Origin: Symsagittifera roscoffensis
Taxonomy: Eukaryota; Xenacoelomorpha; Acoela; Convolutidae
Assembly: GCF_963678635.1 (NCBI RefSeq)
Contig: NC_087067.1
Span: forward strand, 13,965,018 to 14,029,017
Direction: 5' to 3'
DNA length: 64,000 nt
Below, in pieces: positions 1-12,290 of this stretch. The translations under genes were made by a program, and so were the position numbers. The notes under the pieces are model-generated. The model saw nothing but the letters and a program-made list of their open reading frames with translations. It had not been told where the DNA came from and ran no database searches. Numbering within the stretch: the stretch's first letter is position 1; every line of letters starts with the position of its first letter.

Positions 1-2462
1 GAAATCATTAAGGCCGACTAAAAGTTATAGGAGAAAAAAACATACTCAATATATACAAGTCAGGGCTAGTAAATTTATTAACTACAGGAGTTAATCAACA
101 GCACTTACAACTACAATGAAAACTAATAAGAGCACCAAAAAATTGGTATCTAGCAAGTAAGCGCACAAATCAAGCAGACAAGCGATAGTCCGAATACTCC
201 ATTTTTGCCGGAAAACAAACTTCAATTCCATACATACTAAAAAAAATCAGTCCGGCCGGGACTCAATCCCCAGCCCTTAAGGTGCAGAGGTAACCGCGTT
301 ACCTTTAGACCAAGTGGGAAGAAGCTTGGATTTAAAGATCAAGACAAAAGCAAGTTTAATTTGCGATACAGCAAAAAAATGCATTACAAGATAGTGAATA
401 GAATAAGACTTGAAATAAGTTAAAAATTTCATAAGTTAAACTAAAATAATTTCTATAGACAGGTCGTAAAAGCATGGCAACTCCTTCAACGAGCGGCAAC
501 TAAGATGACAAAACTTGGCTTGATTCCCGTTATGCCGAAAACAAAAATCACAAAAAATTTGAGGAAACTAAGTCTTTACTGTCCGTCACTCTAAAACATG
601 CAGAAGCATAAGAAACTGATTTCCCTACGAAGTACGCACAAGGAGATGACTTATAACCGTTGCAACAAAAACCTATACTGTTCAATCGAAAAAAAAACCA
701 AAAAGATTCAAAATCAGAGTTGATACATTTGCAAATTAAATAACAACTTTCAGGTATAATAGAAACTGTTTCGAAAAACCCATGCTTCGAAAAGTTGCAA
801 ACTAAAACCCGTACCAGATAAGAAAAATGCATTTGGAAAAAAAAGAAATTGCGCCGACGATAACAACTAATTAGAAAAAAGAAGATTACTACCTAATAAG
901 AACAAGGTAGCTATATCTGAAATTCCATGAACTTGACCGTGACAGCACGTAAAAATAGCTGCACGTAATTCGTAAATTCTTACGAGATTTGTAGGAAAAG
1001 CGGTTTATAGGAAAATATCCCAGTTACAAGACAATTGCTTTCGCAAGTGTATTAAAAATGAATCAAAAAGGTTTCATTAGATTGAGCTGATGGCATGCTA
1101 TTTTTTTTATATTTTCTGCAAAAAAAAGAAATCAAACCGCTTCAATAAAAAAAATCTTTTCAATCGGAGGCTTCTGTTCAAAGAAAACTTTACACAAAGA
1201 CAAAGCTGTACTTCACAAAAACAGAAAAAAAATTGGGAAAAATAAATACCAAACACAGTTACGTGACATTGAAATTGCAACTTTTGATTTAAACGAGCAA
1301 ATGAACGAATATTTTCTTCGCGTTATTGCCGACTTCACATTGATAATTCAAGCTTGAAAGCTAAGCTGAAATTTTGATCACTTGAATTTCTTAAATTCAC
1401 TTTTACCTCAAAAATTCAAAGGGAGAAACTTGAAAAAATATAAATTTTAGCTAAAAAAAACACAAACAGCTTAAGCAATTAACCAGAGAAACCAAACGAT
1501 TAATTTTTGCCATGCAAGTGAAAGAATATGAAAATAGCAAAATCGCAAGCCTATTAAGCATATACAAAACGGCTGATGGTCGAATTATCAAAAAAATACA
1601 TAATGATGGAAATTAAAAGTCAAAACCAGAAGTGCATAAAAGAGAAAATTAAAAAGATTCATGCCTTCTCCGATTCGAATTGTCAGTCAAAATCCCCGCA
1701 AAAAATTATGAAAGTTCGGAAATTTAACCTGTTGAAAAAATTCGCATTTTTGGTTCAGAGATCTACAAAACTGGAATTTTATGAGATGGCTACCGTATAT
1801 ATATTTTTTACTAGTGTCAAGTTGCGGTCAATAGCGAAAACCAAGTCAGAAATTGGAGGCCCAAAAACCAGTTCTATTGCTTCCAATAAGTTGTTCGAAA
1901 ACAAAGGAAATTTGGTTTTCAAAGCACACGGAAAATCCAACAACTCTCTTGAAAAAAAACTCAGAGAAAAAAATGGACATACGAGCAGTTTGCAACCGAT
2001 TATCGATCGATCATATGCAAGAGACGATCAACACAGACTTACCAAAATAGAAAAATCTGGCACCATCCTGAGTCCCTCTCACAATCTCGGGATTAAAGGC
2101 AATTTGCCTTAACTATTGCGTCAAGTTGCCTGCCTTCAACAATGAATTCAGGCGTCAAAACATACTCTAATATATCGCATGCTTAAAAAATTCGGAAGTA
2201 GAAAAGTAATCTGACATTAAACTGTCCCAAATGACGTAGGTTTATTTTGAAAATGTGAAATCGGCATATTAAGCAAAAAAAAATCTTAACCAATTTTTAT
2301 CTATGGCGGAAGATTTTTTTGAAAGAAATTACAATTCTGACATAAATATGCTTAACATTCAAGTCCATCCAAATGGAAAACGAAAATAGTCCTTAATCGT
2401 TATATGCATGCAATTGAAATGATAAGCCAAAAAATATGTAGAGTGAATAACAGGACGCTTAC
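1..2462. other. AT-rich DNA without a supported gene
   Basis: Apart from the tRNA-derived repeat near 250-325, I see no gene here. The open frames are short, have low-complexity Lys/Asn/Phe-rich content as expected from AT-rich DNA, and show no domain motif. A 178-codon frame at 1576-2112 is the longest and was judged spurious. The stretch may be the intron or 3' flank of the gene whose exon lies at 2463-3152 on the minus strand. Confidence 0.6.
245..325 (-). repeat. tRNA-derived SINE-like repeat, copy 1
   Basis: Read on the minus strand, the segment has a tRNA-like A box (ACTTGGTCTAAAGGTAACGC) and a B-box-like T arm (GGGGATTGAGTCCC) at about tRNA spacing. It ends in a T8 run, as in a Pol III terminator. 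The acceptor-stem halves do not pair, so it is not a functional tRNA. Similar modules on the same strand lie at 6380-6615 and 10720-10945. It is called a tRNA-derived repeat by structure only, because the family is not one I can name. Confidence 0.5.
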
Positions 2463-3152
2463 CTTGCCCGGTAGTGGTCGCTGAATTCCAAAGCGGAAAC
2501 ATTGATAACTTCTGGCTGTTCATGCAAGACTTCTTTCAACGTGGACATATCTGGCCCATCGAAGGTATCGGCGACCAAAAATTGAGACGTTGACGCTGGA
2601 ATTCGTTGACCGTCCAGCGGAAAATCGAAGAACTTGTGGTTCGACATAGCACTCAACCCAGCCTCATTGGATAGCGCTTCGTTACAGAACTCTCTTTCTG
2701 AGCATAGAACCCAGTTGTTAACGTCAAAAAAGTCATCTGAAAAGCCTTTTTGCGTTTTGAATGTCAAATTTTCCCCCGGAGTGTTGTTGTACGACCTTTT
2801 TGCACACTCGCCGGTGTAAAATCTTGAATGCATCCAAGTTGTTGTCTGGTTATACCTATGCACTTTTAAGTCCGTTTCATTTTGTAAGTTCACATTCTTC
2901 AAATACGCTTCGTTGATTATGTAATTCAGTCGAGGTTGCGGCTCTAAAGTAATAGCATCAGTTGAGCATACTCGATTGTGGATGTCGAATTGTGGATCAT
3001 AATTTGCGGGATCGTCTACACGACCGCTCCATTTCCACATAAGCAGATTGTTTTTGAAGAATCGAACATGTTGGGTTGTGTTTACTTTCTCCGACGTGGG
3101 GTAAGCCATTTGGTACCAGTGCGAATATTTCTCCTCCATTGTTGTACGAGCT
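2463..3152 (-). CDS. Orphan internal exon of an extracellular-type glycoprotein (unknown)
   Basis: This is a 690 bp open block on the minus strand. It is preceded by an acceptor-like TTATTTTATTTAG and followed by a strong donor (GCAAG/GTAAGC) that coincides with the end of the open frame, so it looks like an internal coding exon of about 230 residues. The Met near its start is therefore not necessarily a start codon. It has four Cys, several N-glycosylation sequons (NTT, NET, NQT, NNT, NLT, NVS) and many Tyr, Trp and Asp residues, which suggests a secreted or membrane ectodomain. A Cys-X5-Cys-Asn ending (LCSEREFCN) recalls the closing motif of Ly6/uPAR folds, but the other cysteines do not fit well. 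I do not recognise the protein, and no neighbouring exons could be identified. Confidence 0.55.
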
Positions 3153-6100
3153 CTAAATAAAATAAGAGAGCTGGACAGAACGCTACCGCAACCACAGAAA
3201 CCATTGCAAATCAGATACTTAAGAAAAAAAAACTTTTTTTTTTCGTTAAATTTTAGTGGCTAGCAAGCGAGTGTGAATTAAAGCTAAACTTGAAAAATTA
3301 GGTGAAAATATCCTAATCCGGTTCAGAAATATTTTGCAATCATCCCTTCTGCTCTTTTAAACTGTTTTTGATTAAATTGAACCCGAATCTCAAAAAATTA
3401 AACATGTTTATCACAACACAGGCATAATTTTTCAAAAAGATCTTTTCTCAATCCAAATCAAGACTCCATATCACCATAGTTCCTTGAATCCTAGCGGGTG
3501 GTTGGAACAAATACCGTTTCCAACCAACAAGCCTTTTGATAAATTTTAACACTACCGATTTGTTATAAGTTGATTAAATAAATTGAGATTAAAAAGACTC
3601 CTAAGCTAACTTTTTTGACATTGTTTAAAAAGATATTTTTCTATTTTTATTTACTTAGAAATATCTCTTATGAAAAAAAAAAAAACAATTTATCGCCAGA
3701 AAAAAAATACGAGGGTCGTATCTCACTTAAATTTTCGTCAAAGAAATTGTGCTCACCTTAAACTTGCAGTCAAAGCGACAAAGACGTACAAGGATATAAA
3801 AAATTTCTCACACATCTTCTGTATTTATCAGAGCAGAATGGACTATCAAATAGTTCTTACCAACGACCGTCTGATTCAAGAACTGCATATATCAAAAGTA
3901 TTGTTTGCCAATGGTTAGATGCAATATATATATAAAGAATTAGCTATTCGTCGTTTCAGTAAAACAACTTAATTCTTCCAATGTAAATCGAGACGATGAT
4001 TAATTTCTATTTTGGTCATTCCGATTTGAATCTGACTCAATCGTGTCCAATCATGAAAGAATAGAATTGTTCCACCTTTATTCCGATATTGAACGTCGGC
4101 TCTCAACAAGTCAACTTATCATTGTAGATAAGCGAATTCAGCTTTTCATAATCTCACCTGAAAAAAAAAATCTGATTAGATGAAACTAACATCTAAACAA
4201 AATAAGTGGCGCTCGCAAGAATTTTTTGAGAGGAGTGGTTTCTCAAAATTTGTGTCGACTTTTTTAGGTCAACCAAATTGATTTTTCTGCGCGCTCTTTC
4301 CCTCAAATTTAGTGCATATTGGCGCCAAAAGCTCTTTTAGAAAAATTATAGAGTTGGTTAACCAAAAAATGAATGTCGTTAAGTATCAAAACGGGGACCC
4401 TTTGGAAAAAATTGACACCCAAAATTGAGTGAGCAACAAGAATTCAACCAAAAATAAATGCCGTACGTCGTAAAGTGGAACTAAAGGGGAACTCTTTGAA
4501 AAAAGTTGGCTACCAGAATGGCCAATACCCCTCAGCACGCTAGTTGTTACGAGCACGTCTACTGGAAATGGTTCTAAAAATTTGGATTCACGTGACTTTA
4601 TTCCGATGACTTTTTTAAAGTTTTGCGCTGCAAATTAACTCAGCTGGATAAGAGGGGGAAAACCGTTTATGAAATATCAAACTCCAGGTAGAAACGTCTG
4701 ATAGGTTTTACTCGATTCGAGTCAGGCAAAATTTTTAACAAATTCTTAATAATGTTTATTTTGTCAGCTTTCGCATATTGTTCAACTAACTACAGTGCTG
4801 ATTTAAATTATCCGGTCAAAACAAATAAAACTTGATATTTTAGTATTTCTCAATTTGGGTTGAATTAAGACAAAAAATGATCAAGACAAAAATCGCCGAG
4901 AATTTTAGCAGAACTGATATTTAGCAAAGTCAATTAAAAGTCAAGGAATACACTTTTTATCCGCAAAAATAATTTTCTGTGTCAAATCAAAAAAAATCTC
5001 AGAGAAAATCATTAAATAGAATTCAAAATTTGCAGATATATCTATGGCATAAAACCTATCCCGATAACTTGACATCATCAGAGACAGGTTTATAAAATCA
5101 TAGGTTTCATGGTGTAACAGCTTGCTAGTACCATGTTTTGGATCAGTGTGGTATTTTAGAATGCATCCCCCTATTTATAGCAACCATGTCAACTAAAAAA
5201 GAAACATTATAAATTTAATCAAGAAGATAGCAATGCTCAATCAACGAAATCTAATGGTTATTGGCGATTCAAAGTCGCAATCTCAACACAATAATTCTTG
5301 TTTACGACTATATATTAATATTCCCCAGTATTTTAACAAAACACTGTGAACAGGCAGTTGGAAAGTGTTAATGAGGAAGGAAACCGGGTAAAAAATCATA
5401 ATTTGTTTCAATTTTTCGAAAAATTTCAATTTTCATTATATTATGAATAAACGGGTAAAAATCATAATTTATTACCCTTTTAAAAAATTCAATTTTCATA
5501 GAATTAACTAGACATTTGAAACTCTAAGTATAATCAATCCCCTTACGAAAATAATTCAATCTCCATTTTCAGCCCCATTCGCTTTTTTGTTATTGGAGAA
5601 TTGTTTGAATTTTCATCCAGTTTGCCAATGAACTAGAACAGAACCTGAGACACAGAGGCGAAGCTGCACTTCGGACCATTTGCAATACAAAACCAGAAAG
5701 CCGCTAAGTCGGAATCCAAATGAATTCGGCAAGTTTTGAAGGAAAAAGATTTCAGGACAAAAGAATGCGGAAGTTGAATCGGAAGAAAAATTACCAAGCG
5801 GTAAAAAATTCAAAAATATCTTAGCAAAAACCCTTTAAGCCGAAAAACATAAACAGGACTTAAGACTTTAAAAAAGTTAACAATTCCCCCTCCCCCTCAA
5901 AACTTTTCGCACCTTCAAAATTTTTCGATAGTCGGAAGACGCAATATAAAGCCAATAATCTGATAGATTTTGGGCCCGCAACCAATCAAGCCGAGAGAAA
6001 AAAGCCAAAAACATGTTAACTGGAGCAACTATTTCTCTTTAAATTTTTTTCTCAGCAACTTGAGCAATCCAGTGAGCATAAAAATTAGGTTTACCTTGAA

Positions 6101-6379
6101 ACGACCCAAAATTAGATCACTAAGCCGATAAAATAAGTCGAAATCGATTGGACAGAATAAAGACTTTAAGCGGAACAAAAAACAAAAAGAAGTATACGCC
6201 GGAAAAAGTCAAGAAATTGTAAACAGCAGAAGTACATCAAAACACTAAACGCAACTAAAATGTGAAAAGCGCACAAATTGCTTTAAAAAAGCGCACTAGT
6301 TTTTTCGATAGCAAAAAAAAAACATTTATACGATGCGCCAACAAAGCGAACATAAGGAGAGAAATAATCAACCGACAAT
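3153..6379. other. AT-rich DNA, no supported gene
   Basis: About 3.2 kb of AT-rich sequence. Only short shadow frames of 60-85 codons are present, with no splice-bounded open block, no RNA gene and no clear repeat structure. It is either intergenic or an upstream intron of the gene with the exon at 2463-3152. Confidence 0.55.
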
Positions 6380-6615
6380 TTTTTTGAAACGGAAAAATTC
6401 CCGTTTGAAAAAGGTCCTACCAAATTCAAACCATGGACCATTACCGTCCCGAGCGTAATCGCCACCTCTAGGCCAAGTGAGCCGGAGGCGCAAAGAAGTA
6501 TGAATTCAATCTCAACTGAACCCAAATTTTCCATTTCTAATTTTGACCATTCTGTGAACTAAGTTATTTACGGGAAAACAGAAGTCTAGTACCGATTGCA
6601 ATACCCTTATTATCG
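6380..6615 (-). repeat. tRNA-derived SINE-like repeat, copy 2
   Basis: On the minus strand this contains an A-box-like CACTTGGCCTAGAGGTGGCG and a B-box-like GGTTTGAATTTG, followed by a pyrimidine-rich 3' segment. Its other flank (6530-6610) reads CTAGTACC-GATTGCAATACCC-TTATCGCA on the plus strand. That block recurs near 8520-8555 and 11110-11165 and in a weaker form near 10890-10945, so the repeat unit is longer than its tRNA-like core. Copy 3 aligns along most of its length, including the tract CGTTTGAAAAA on the plus strand. Confidence 0.5.
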
Positions 6616-8984
6616 CAGAGCTTAAAAAAGGTACCAAGTCAACTGAAGCATCAACGATAGACATCAGGGGTAGAATTTGATGCCCATAACTTAGATTAGG
6701 CTTTAAAAAGAACCATAACATCTATAGAGCCGCCTGGAGAAACATTTTGTCATTCAGTGATCAATTAAAACAGCAACGACCTCTAAAACGCAAAACTGGC
6801 CGCGGAAATTTGGGGATACGACCAAAAAAATTTCGATTCCAATATCATTGAGTCAGCTTTGTTTAATGGGCACGAAACAATAAATGGATTCATTTTAGGC
6901 AACAGCTAATGGTTCTATTTCGATCTACCAAATACGATGAAAAATAATTTTTATTCGCATTAGTTCTAGCACTAGATCACGAAAACTCGAGAATATTCAG
7001 TGCAAAGACAATTTTTTGACCGCACCTATTTGAAGATTTTATTCATAATGCTGAAACGCGAATTATTTAATTGAATTGAAGCTAGCTAATTCGTCGTATT
7101 AATTTTTTAAATTGAAATTTCACACTTGATCTTTGATATTGTCCAAAAATGATAGTTTTCAAAATATTCTTTTCCCAAAAACTAATCGATATGAATTAGA
7201 GGGCAGTCGGAACCTTCAGGGCTTTGTCCTGATATACGAGCAGTCTTGTTTCAATTTAAATACGCTTTAAAAAAAAGAAACGGAGAACGAATGGGAGAAC
7301 TTCCAATTAAGAGTCTCATGACCAGGCCACTCAGCAACATGCTCTTGAGGCTTCTCAACACAAGCAATCGGATAGAAAGAACACAAGCAATTAAGTTGTT
7401 ATTTTGTGCATACACCAAAATTGCCACTAACACGTGAGCACTAATTTATGAGAGTTTGGTTAGAAAGAAGACTATTCGCAATATAAAACTAAGCTCGCTT
7501 GTTGCAAAACTGTGAAATTTAAATGAACAAAATATGACCCGTAACCTTCAGCGGTATGGCAGTTGAGTTGAAAGCTCAACAAAAAATATGTTGTTCTAAA
7601 GAATTTGAAACAAACCTTAAACATAGCCAACAGACAGTTGGAAAAAAGTAGATAAACGCAATTAAACTAAAAAAACAGACTTATTTTTTTGAAAAAATCT
7701 CCACATCCGAATTTCGAAAAAAAAATAGATGCCCTTAGAGCTCTTTGAACTTCTAGAACAATAGAGCCTTAGCATAAAATTTACCCAATTTGAGAAAACT
7801 GGATCAATAGGTGCAAAGTCTGAAAATTCAATTCCATCATCTGAAAACCTGTGGCAGAAAACAACAATCAGCAATGAACTAGCATAAAAAATTAGCGAGC
7901 GGTGAAGAAATGGTCCAAAAAAAACCAAACGTGGGATTTTAAAAAGCAGAAAATCTTGATGATTTTTTTGTGTCAAAAATTCGGTGTGCCATTAATTTGA
8001 ATCAATTAGCTCTAAGATATCACAAAGAAGATATTCTAAGATATCACAAAGAATAAGGACGAGAAGTTTCTATGAATTAAGTCCAAACAAACTAAGGCGA
8101 AAAAATTATCCAAAAGAAAAATTCTGGCGAAAAAACTTTCGTCCATTTGATTTTTTTTTCGCTGTCATCAAATAATTTACCGAAGGAGAAAAAACATTAA
8201 GTGTACTAGAAACAAATAGTGCAAACAAATCAAACTTGTTATTTTGAAACAAAAAAATTAAGAAAATAACAAGCAAAATATGAGTAAAAACAATTTAAAG
8301 TAATATGCAATATGGGGTCACTAAGCCAAAATAAAATTTGCCAAAGCCTATTGAACCGAGAAAAAACAAAAGGAAATTTGAAAATTTAACAAAGCGAGCT
8401 GGTAAAGTTACAACAATATAAAAATAAATTTCGAATGGGCCGTATATTTGAAATGCTAACAAGCTTAAAATATCTTTGTTGCAGAGAAAGGCCTAGTGGA
8501 TGAATGAAACAAAAAGTCTAGTACCCGATTGCAATACCCTTGCTTATCGCAATGAAAAAAAAACGACTGGAAACAAACTTTAAAAAACGGTAGGCAAATA
8601 CGACGACAGAATTAAAGCCGACACTCAACACCGGCGAAGCTGAGCTTCGCACCACTTTCGATTACAACACAAACATAAAAAAAACCGAAAAAAAACTATA
8701 ACAAAAACACCGTCTCGATAACAAAACATCTAGGGCCCAGCTAAAGCTGGATGTACCTGCTTGATATTGAATGAATTTGCTATACTCATGCCGCACGAAT
8801 AATATATTTTCAAAAATTGGACTTTGCCCACAACATAAGTTGTTTCTATACAAATTTTGAGATAATCAATTTTCCCAAGGATATAACATTTCTCTTACAA
8901 AAAATTATATAAGTCGCCGCTTCCTGGGATAATTATCGCAACCGGTTTTTTTAACTGAATTTTTCATCTCCGATTTGAAGTTCT
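6616..8984. other. AT-rich DNA with one dispersed-repeat fragment
   Basis: No gene is supported. Positions 8505-8560 carry a fragment of the same dispersed repeat found at 6560-6610 and 11110-11165 (GTCTAGTACCCGATTGCAAT, then CTTGCTTATCGCAAT). A 17-base sequence (TAAGATATCACAAAGAA) is repeated in tandem around 8012-8055. Everything else appears to be unconstrained AT-rich sequence. Confidence 0.5.
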
Positions 8985-9830
8985 AGAAAACAGTTAAAAA
9001 TCTTTCCAAAATCCATAACAAGTTTCTGGAAAAAAGCAGGTTATGGCCGCTTATGCAGAAAAGATTCTCAAAAACCAGGTTTCTCCATCGAACAAATTGG
9101 CACGGTAGTTTTTGCTTAAAGTCAAAAAGTTTCCAAAACACTGTCAAAGTTTCAAAACTTTGATTTGTTTGAAGGCCATAACTTTTTTCTTAAACAAACT
9201 GAGCATAGCCACTTATAAACGTAGGCTTTCAACCACCTGTTGTTTCAATTAAACCAATGATTTCAGATTTGGCAGGATAGCTAGCGAGAAAAGCCCAAAA
9301 AACGGTCAACAAAACGGAGTAAAGTCCATAAAACGGTCAAATTTTGACATTTCCGAGAATCATAGCTTTATGTGTGAAAAAATAGGGCTTAGCCATTTAT
9401 TCAGAGGAAATTTACGCAACCTTAAGTTTCGATTGAACCCAAAATGTCAGATTTGGGAGGGTAGTTCGAGAAAACAAAACAAAAAAAAACTTTCAAAAAC
9501 GGTAAAATATAAAAAATTCTGGGGGCCATAACTTTTGATGTCAGAACAATTGGGACGTAGTCCAATAAGCAAATGAGCTTCCCAAGAAGTTTTTTTGAAC
9601 TGAACCCAAAATCTCAGATATGGCAGGGAAGTTTTCGAGAATACTCAAAAAGTTTGAAAAAGGGTCAAAAAAAAAACTTTACTTTTCCGAGAGCGATAAC
9701 TTTTTGTGTAAGAAAAACTGGGTGGAGCCGCTGATGCAGGGGAGCTTTTGTAACCGTTTTATTCGTTGAAACCAAAAACTTAGATTTGAGAGGGGTAGTT
9801 ATCGAGAAAACAAAAATCAAAAACATGGGT
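8985..9830. repeat. Diverged tandem array, period about 170 bp
   Basis: Five imperfect units can be followed by a repeated phrase. Each has ATAACTTTT-like sequence, then TTAGCC or similar, TTGAACCCAAAAT, CAGATTTGGCAGG and GTAGTTTTCGAGAAAA. The CAGATTTGG-like landmark falls near 9093, 9264, 9448, 9615 and 9782, giving spacings of about 171, 184, 167 and 167. Units are heavily diverged, so this is an old satellite-like array or the decayed tail of a larger repeat. It has no coding potential. Confidence 0.6.
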
Positions 9831-10289
9831 CGAGTAATCCCCCACACGTTTTCGAAGGGGGTCAAGTACAAAAAGACTCTAGGGGAGTATGCAAGCACAC
9901 AGGGGATTGGGCAGTCTTTCAATTGATACCCTTTTTTTGAAACTCCATACCTTTAAGCAAAATTTTGTAATAAAAAACTTCTTGTATCAGGGCAAACCCC
10001 TGAAGGATCTGACTGCCTTTTAATGTCTGTTGAGCATTAGTAACATGAATAAATTAAATTTTAATTGAAATATTTTTTTTTGTATTTGAGATTTTTGAAA
10101 ATCACCAGCCCCCCCCCCCCCCCCACGCCATCTAAACTACAAAGTGATAAATTTCTCTCCTAGTAACAAACCAATTATGGCAAATAGGCTGCTTTCAAAC
10201 CAAATTGAAACAATTTCCAATACGGATTAAATCTCCGCTTACGCGTTAATAGCGCGAAATAGATCGCGCTTTAATTTGACCGAATTGAC
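9831..10289. other. AT-rich DNA, no gene
   Basis: Nothing coding is visible. The only notable feature is an uninterrupted run of 16 cytosines at 10109-10124 in otherwise AT-rich sequence. It could be a slippage hotspot or a sequence-quality problem, and its length should be treated as uncertain. Confidence 0.5.
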
Positions 10290-10490
10290 AATTTTTAAAC
10301 CCCCATAACTTTACGAAAAATGATCACAGGTGAAACACCTTTTCAAATTGAAGCCCAGAACAACCATACTTTTTGATGATATAGAAAAAAATTCCGTCAA
10401 AAATGGCTCGTTAAAAATTCGAAATTTGTCTGAAGAAAAAAACCACCCCGAGCACAAACATTCCGTTACGAAAGTCGGAAGAATAATAGT
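10290..10490 (+). repeat. Diverged dispersed repeat, copy A
   Basis: This segment resembles 17815-18010 in the same orientation. Both read, in order, a CAATTTTTAAACCCCCA-like phrase, a TTTACGAAAAATGATC-like phrase, and an AAACCACCCCGAGCACAAA-like phrase followed by ACGAAAGTCGGAA. The two copies are clearly related but strongly diverged. No coding frame is shared. Confidence 0.5.
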
Positions 10491-10719
10491 CGTTGTTCAT
10501 ATCCTTAGCATTGGTTGACTTAAGAGCTGGTATTGATCAAAATGAACCCTTTGAAAATGAGCACATTTTATGGCAACAATATTTGCGACTTAAAATGGAA
10601 AAAAAAGACAACACATGTTCATATTACAACACATGCTATGCTAGAGTAAAATGTGCGCAGCAAAAAAAAAACAATTTCAAGATATGACAACTAAGCCGAT
10701 AACAACTAATCCAACAGAA

Positions 10720-10945
10720 AACTTCCCGTTTGAAAAAAAATAGATCCTGGTCAGATTCGAACCCAGGACCTTTGCCGTTCAAGGCAAATTCGTTGCCTCA
10801 AGGCTAAGTTGGCTGGGATTGCAAAGAAGTTTGAACTCATCATGAACCAAGATACAAGTGATTCAAATGATTCCGTTAAACAAGTTGTTAACCCGAAAAA
10901 AGTCCATACTCCAGTTTGATAACGCTTGCTAATCGCAAGCGTAAT
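10720..10945 (-). repeat. tRNA-derived SINE-like repeat, copy 3
   Basis: This is the best-preserved tRNA-like core. On the minus strand it reads AACTTAGCCTTGAGGCAACG (A box), then a TTGCC/GGCAA stem around a short loop holding GAA, then GGTTCGAATCT (B box), then T8 as a possible Pol III terminator. The anticodon loop is one base short and the acceptor stem is imperfect, so a working tRNA is unlikely. Its flank (10808-10945) aligns with the flank of copy 2. Confidence 0.55.
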
Positions 10946-11084
10946 AAACTGAAAAACAGCTAAAATATTGTCAGCAAAAAAAATCAAAAAAACATTTGCA
11001 TCTACCCGCTTAAATGCAAGCCCTATACAAGCAAAAACAAGTACGCTCCATAAGCTGCATATTTGCAAATTTACCATTTCAAAA

Positions 11085-11165
11085 TATTTACCACTCTGTG
11101 ACACAAGTTATTTACGGGAAAAAAACTTGTACCCGGTTGCAATTACCTTGCTTATCGCAATATAA
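11085..11165. repeat. Dispersed-repeat fragment
   Basis: The segment reads ACTCTGTGACACAAGTTATT, then TTACGGGAAAA, then TTGTACCCGGTTGCAATTAC and TTGCTTATCGCAAT. It matches 6545-6610 in the same orientation, but without the tRNA-like core beside it. Confidence 0.5.
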
Positions 11166-12290
11166 TACAGATCAAAAATTATCGCGACCTATATAGAAAT
11201 CTACACTACGTTAATCGAGTCTTTAAAAACATCAGAAAATTACTGAGGAATGCGGAACCACAAAAACCTTATAAACAAAAACGAGAGAAAAGACTAGCAG
11301 AAAAACTGAGAAAAAATGGCGACAACTAAGAGGAGAAAGCGTGAGTGCAACTTATCAGCATGTTCGGAAAAAATGCATTTTTCATTTTCAAGCAATAAAA
11401 CTTCTAGAGTGAATTTACAAGTTGTCTCTGTCCAAGAAAAGTAAATTGAGGATATCGCGCACGTTAGAAAAGTTAGTTCTGCGAAAACCCACTGAAAAAC
11501 TCTGAAAACCGCTAAGATGCTTCTTTTTAAATAATGCTAACTAACTAATGGCGACAACTAACAATATAAAATGAAAAAGGATAGCCGGTTACTGTGCAAG
11601 TAGCACAGAATGTTCCGACCATAGTCTTAGAAAAACATAACAAAGTTTTCTTTCGCCATGGTGTGATGAAAGGAGCTGAACAAAAAACGGGGATTAGTTT
11701 ATTCGACAGCCATGCTAAAATAAGCAAATTGAGAAACAATTGTTGTACAAAAATTGCAAGAAAAACTAAAATAAAAAAAAATCGAAAGTTTTTTTTGCAG
11801 TTTTTGAAAATTTTGATTCAAAAAAGCGCTTAAACACTCAAAATAAACGAATCGTACCCAAGTAAAACTAAGTTTTTAAGTTTTAAATTGAGCTATTGTA
11901 AGCTTCCAAACAATTTAAATAAGATTGCTCGCTCGCTTTATTCGCTCGAAATAAGACGAAAAACCGAAAATTTATGTGCTTCATATCACGACTGTAAGGG
12001 CTTTAATATGACATATCAGTCAACCCAGTCCGATCATTATTTGTCGTACCTGATTTTGCGTGGAAAACAAAAAAAAAAACAAAAACAGACCCGAATACAA
12101 AGTTCCTCCCCATTTTTAATGGTTGGAACAAAAATGGCTCATAGATTTACGAATGAAAACAAAATTAAAAATTTATTGATAATGATCGATAGATTATATG
12201 GGTAAAAACAAAATTCAACAGTTTCCAAAAATATAATCAACTGATTAATCTAAAGAGGAACTATATGGGGAATGTTAATTAGGTTCAAAT
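11166..12290. other. AT-rich DNA, 3' flank of the RhoGEF gene
   Basis: No gene is supported. A short phrase (AATGGCGACAACTAA) occurs twice, near 11314 and 11547. The stretch lies immediately 3' of the minus-strand RhoGEF stop codon and probably includes its 3' UTR. A 105-codon plus-strand frame at 11888-12205 has no recognisable content. Confidence 0.5.

Noticed and set aside
1576-2112. A 178-codon plus-strand frame
   Set aside because: Lys/Asn/Ser-rich composition as expected from AT-rich DNA, with no domain, splice support or homologous copy.
10720-10830. A genuine tRNA gene on the minus strand
   Set aside because: A and B boxes are good, but the anticodon loop is one base short, the acceptor stem does not pair, and related degraded copies exist, so it is tRNA-derived repeat DNA.
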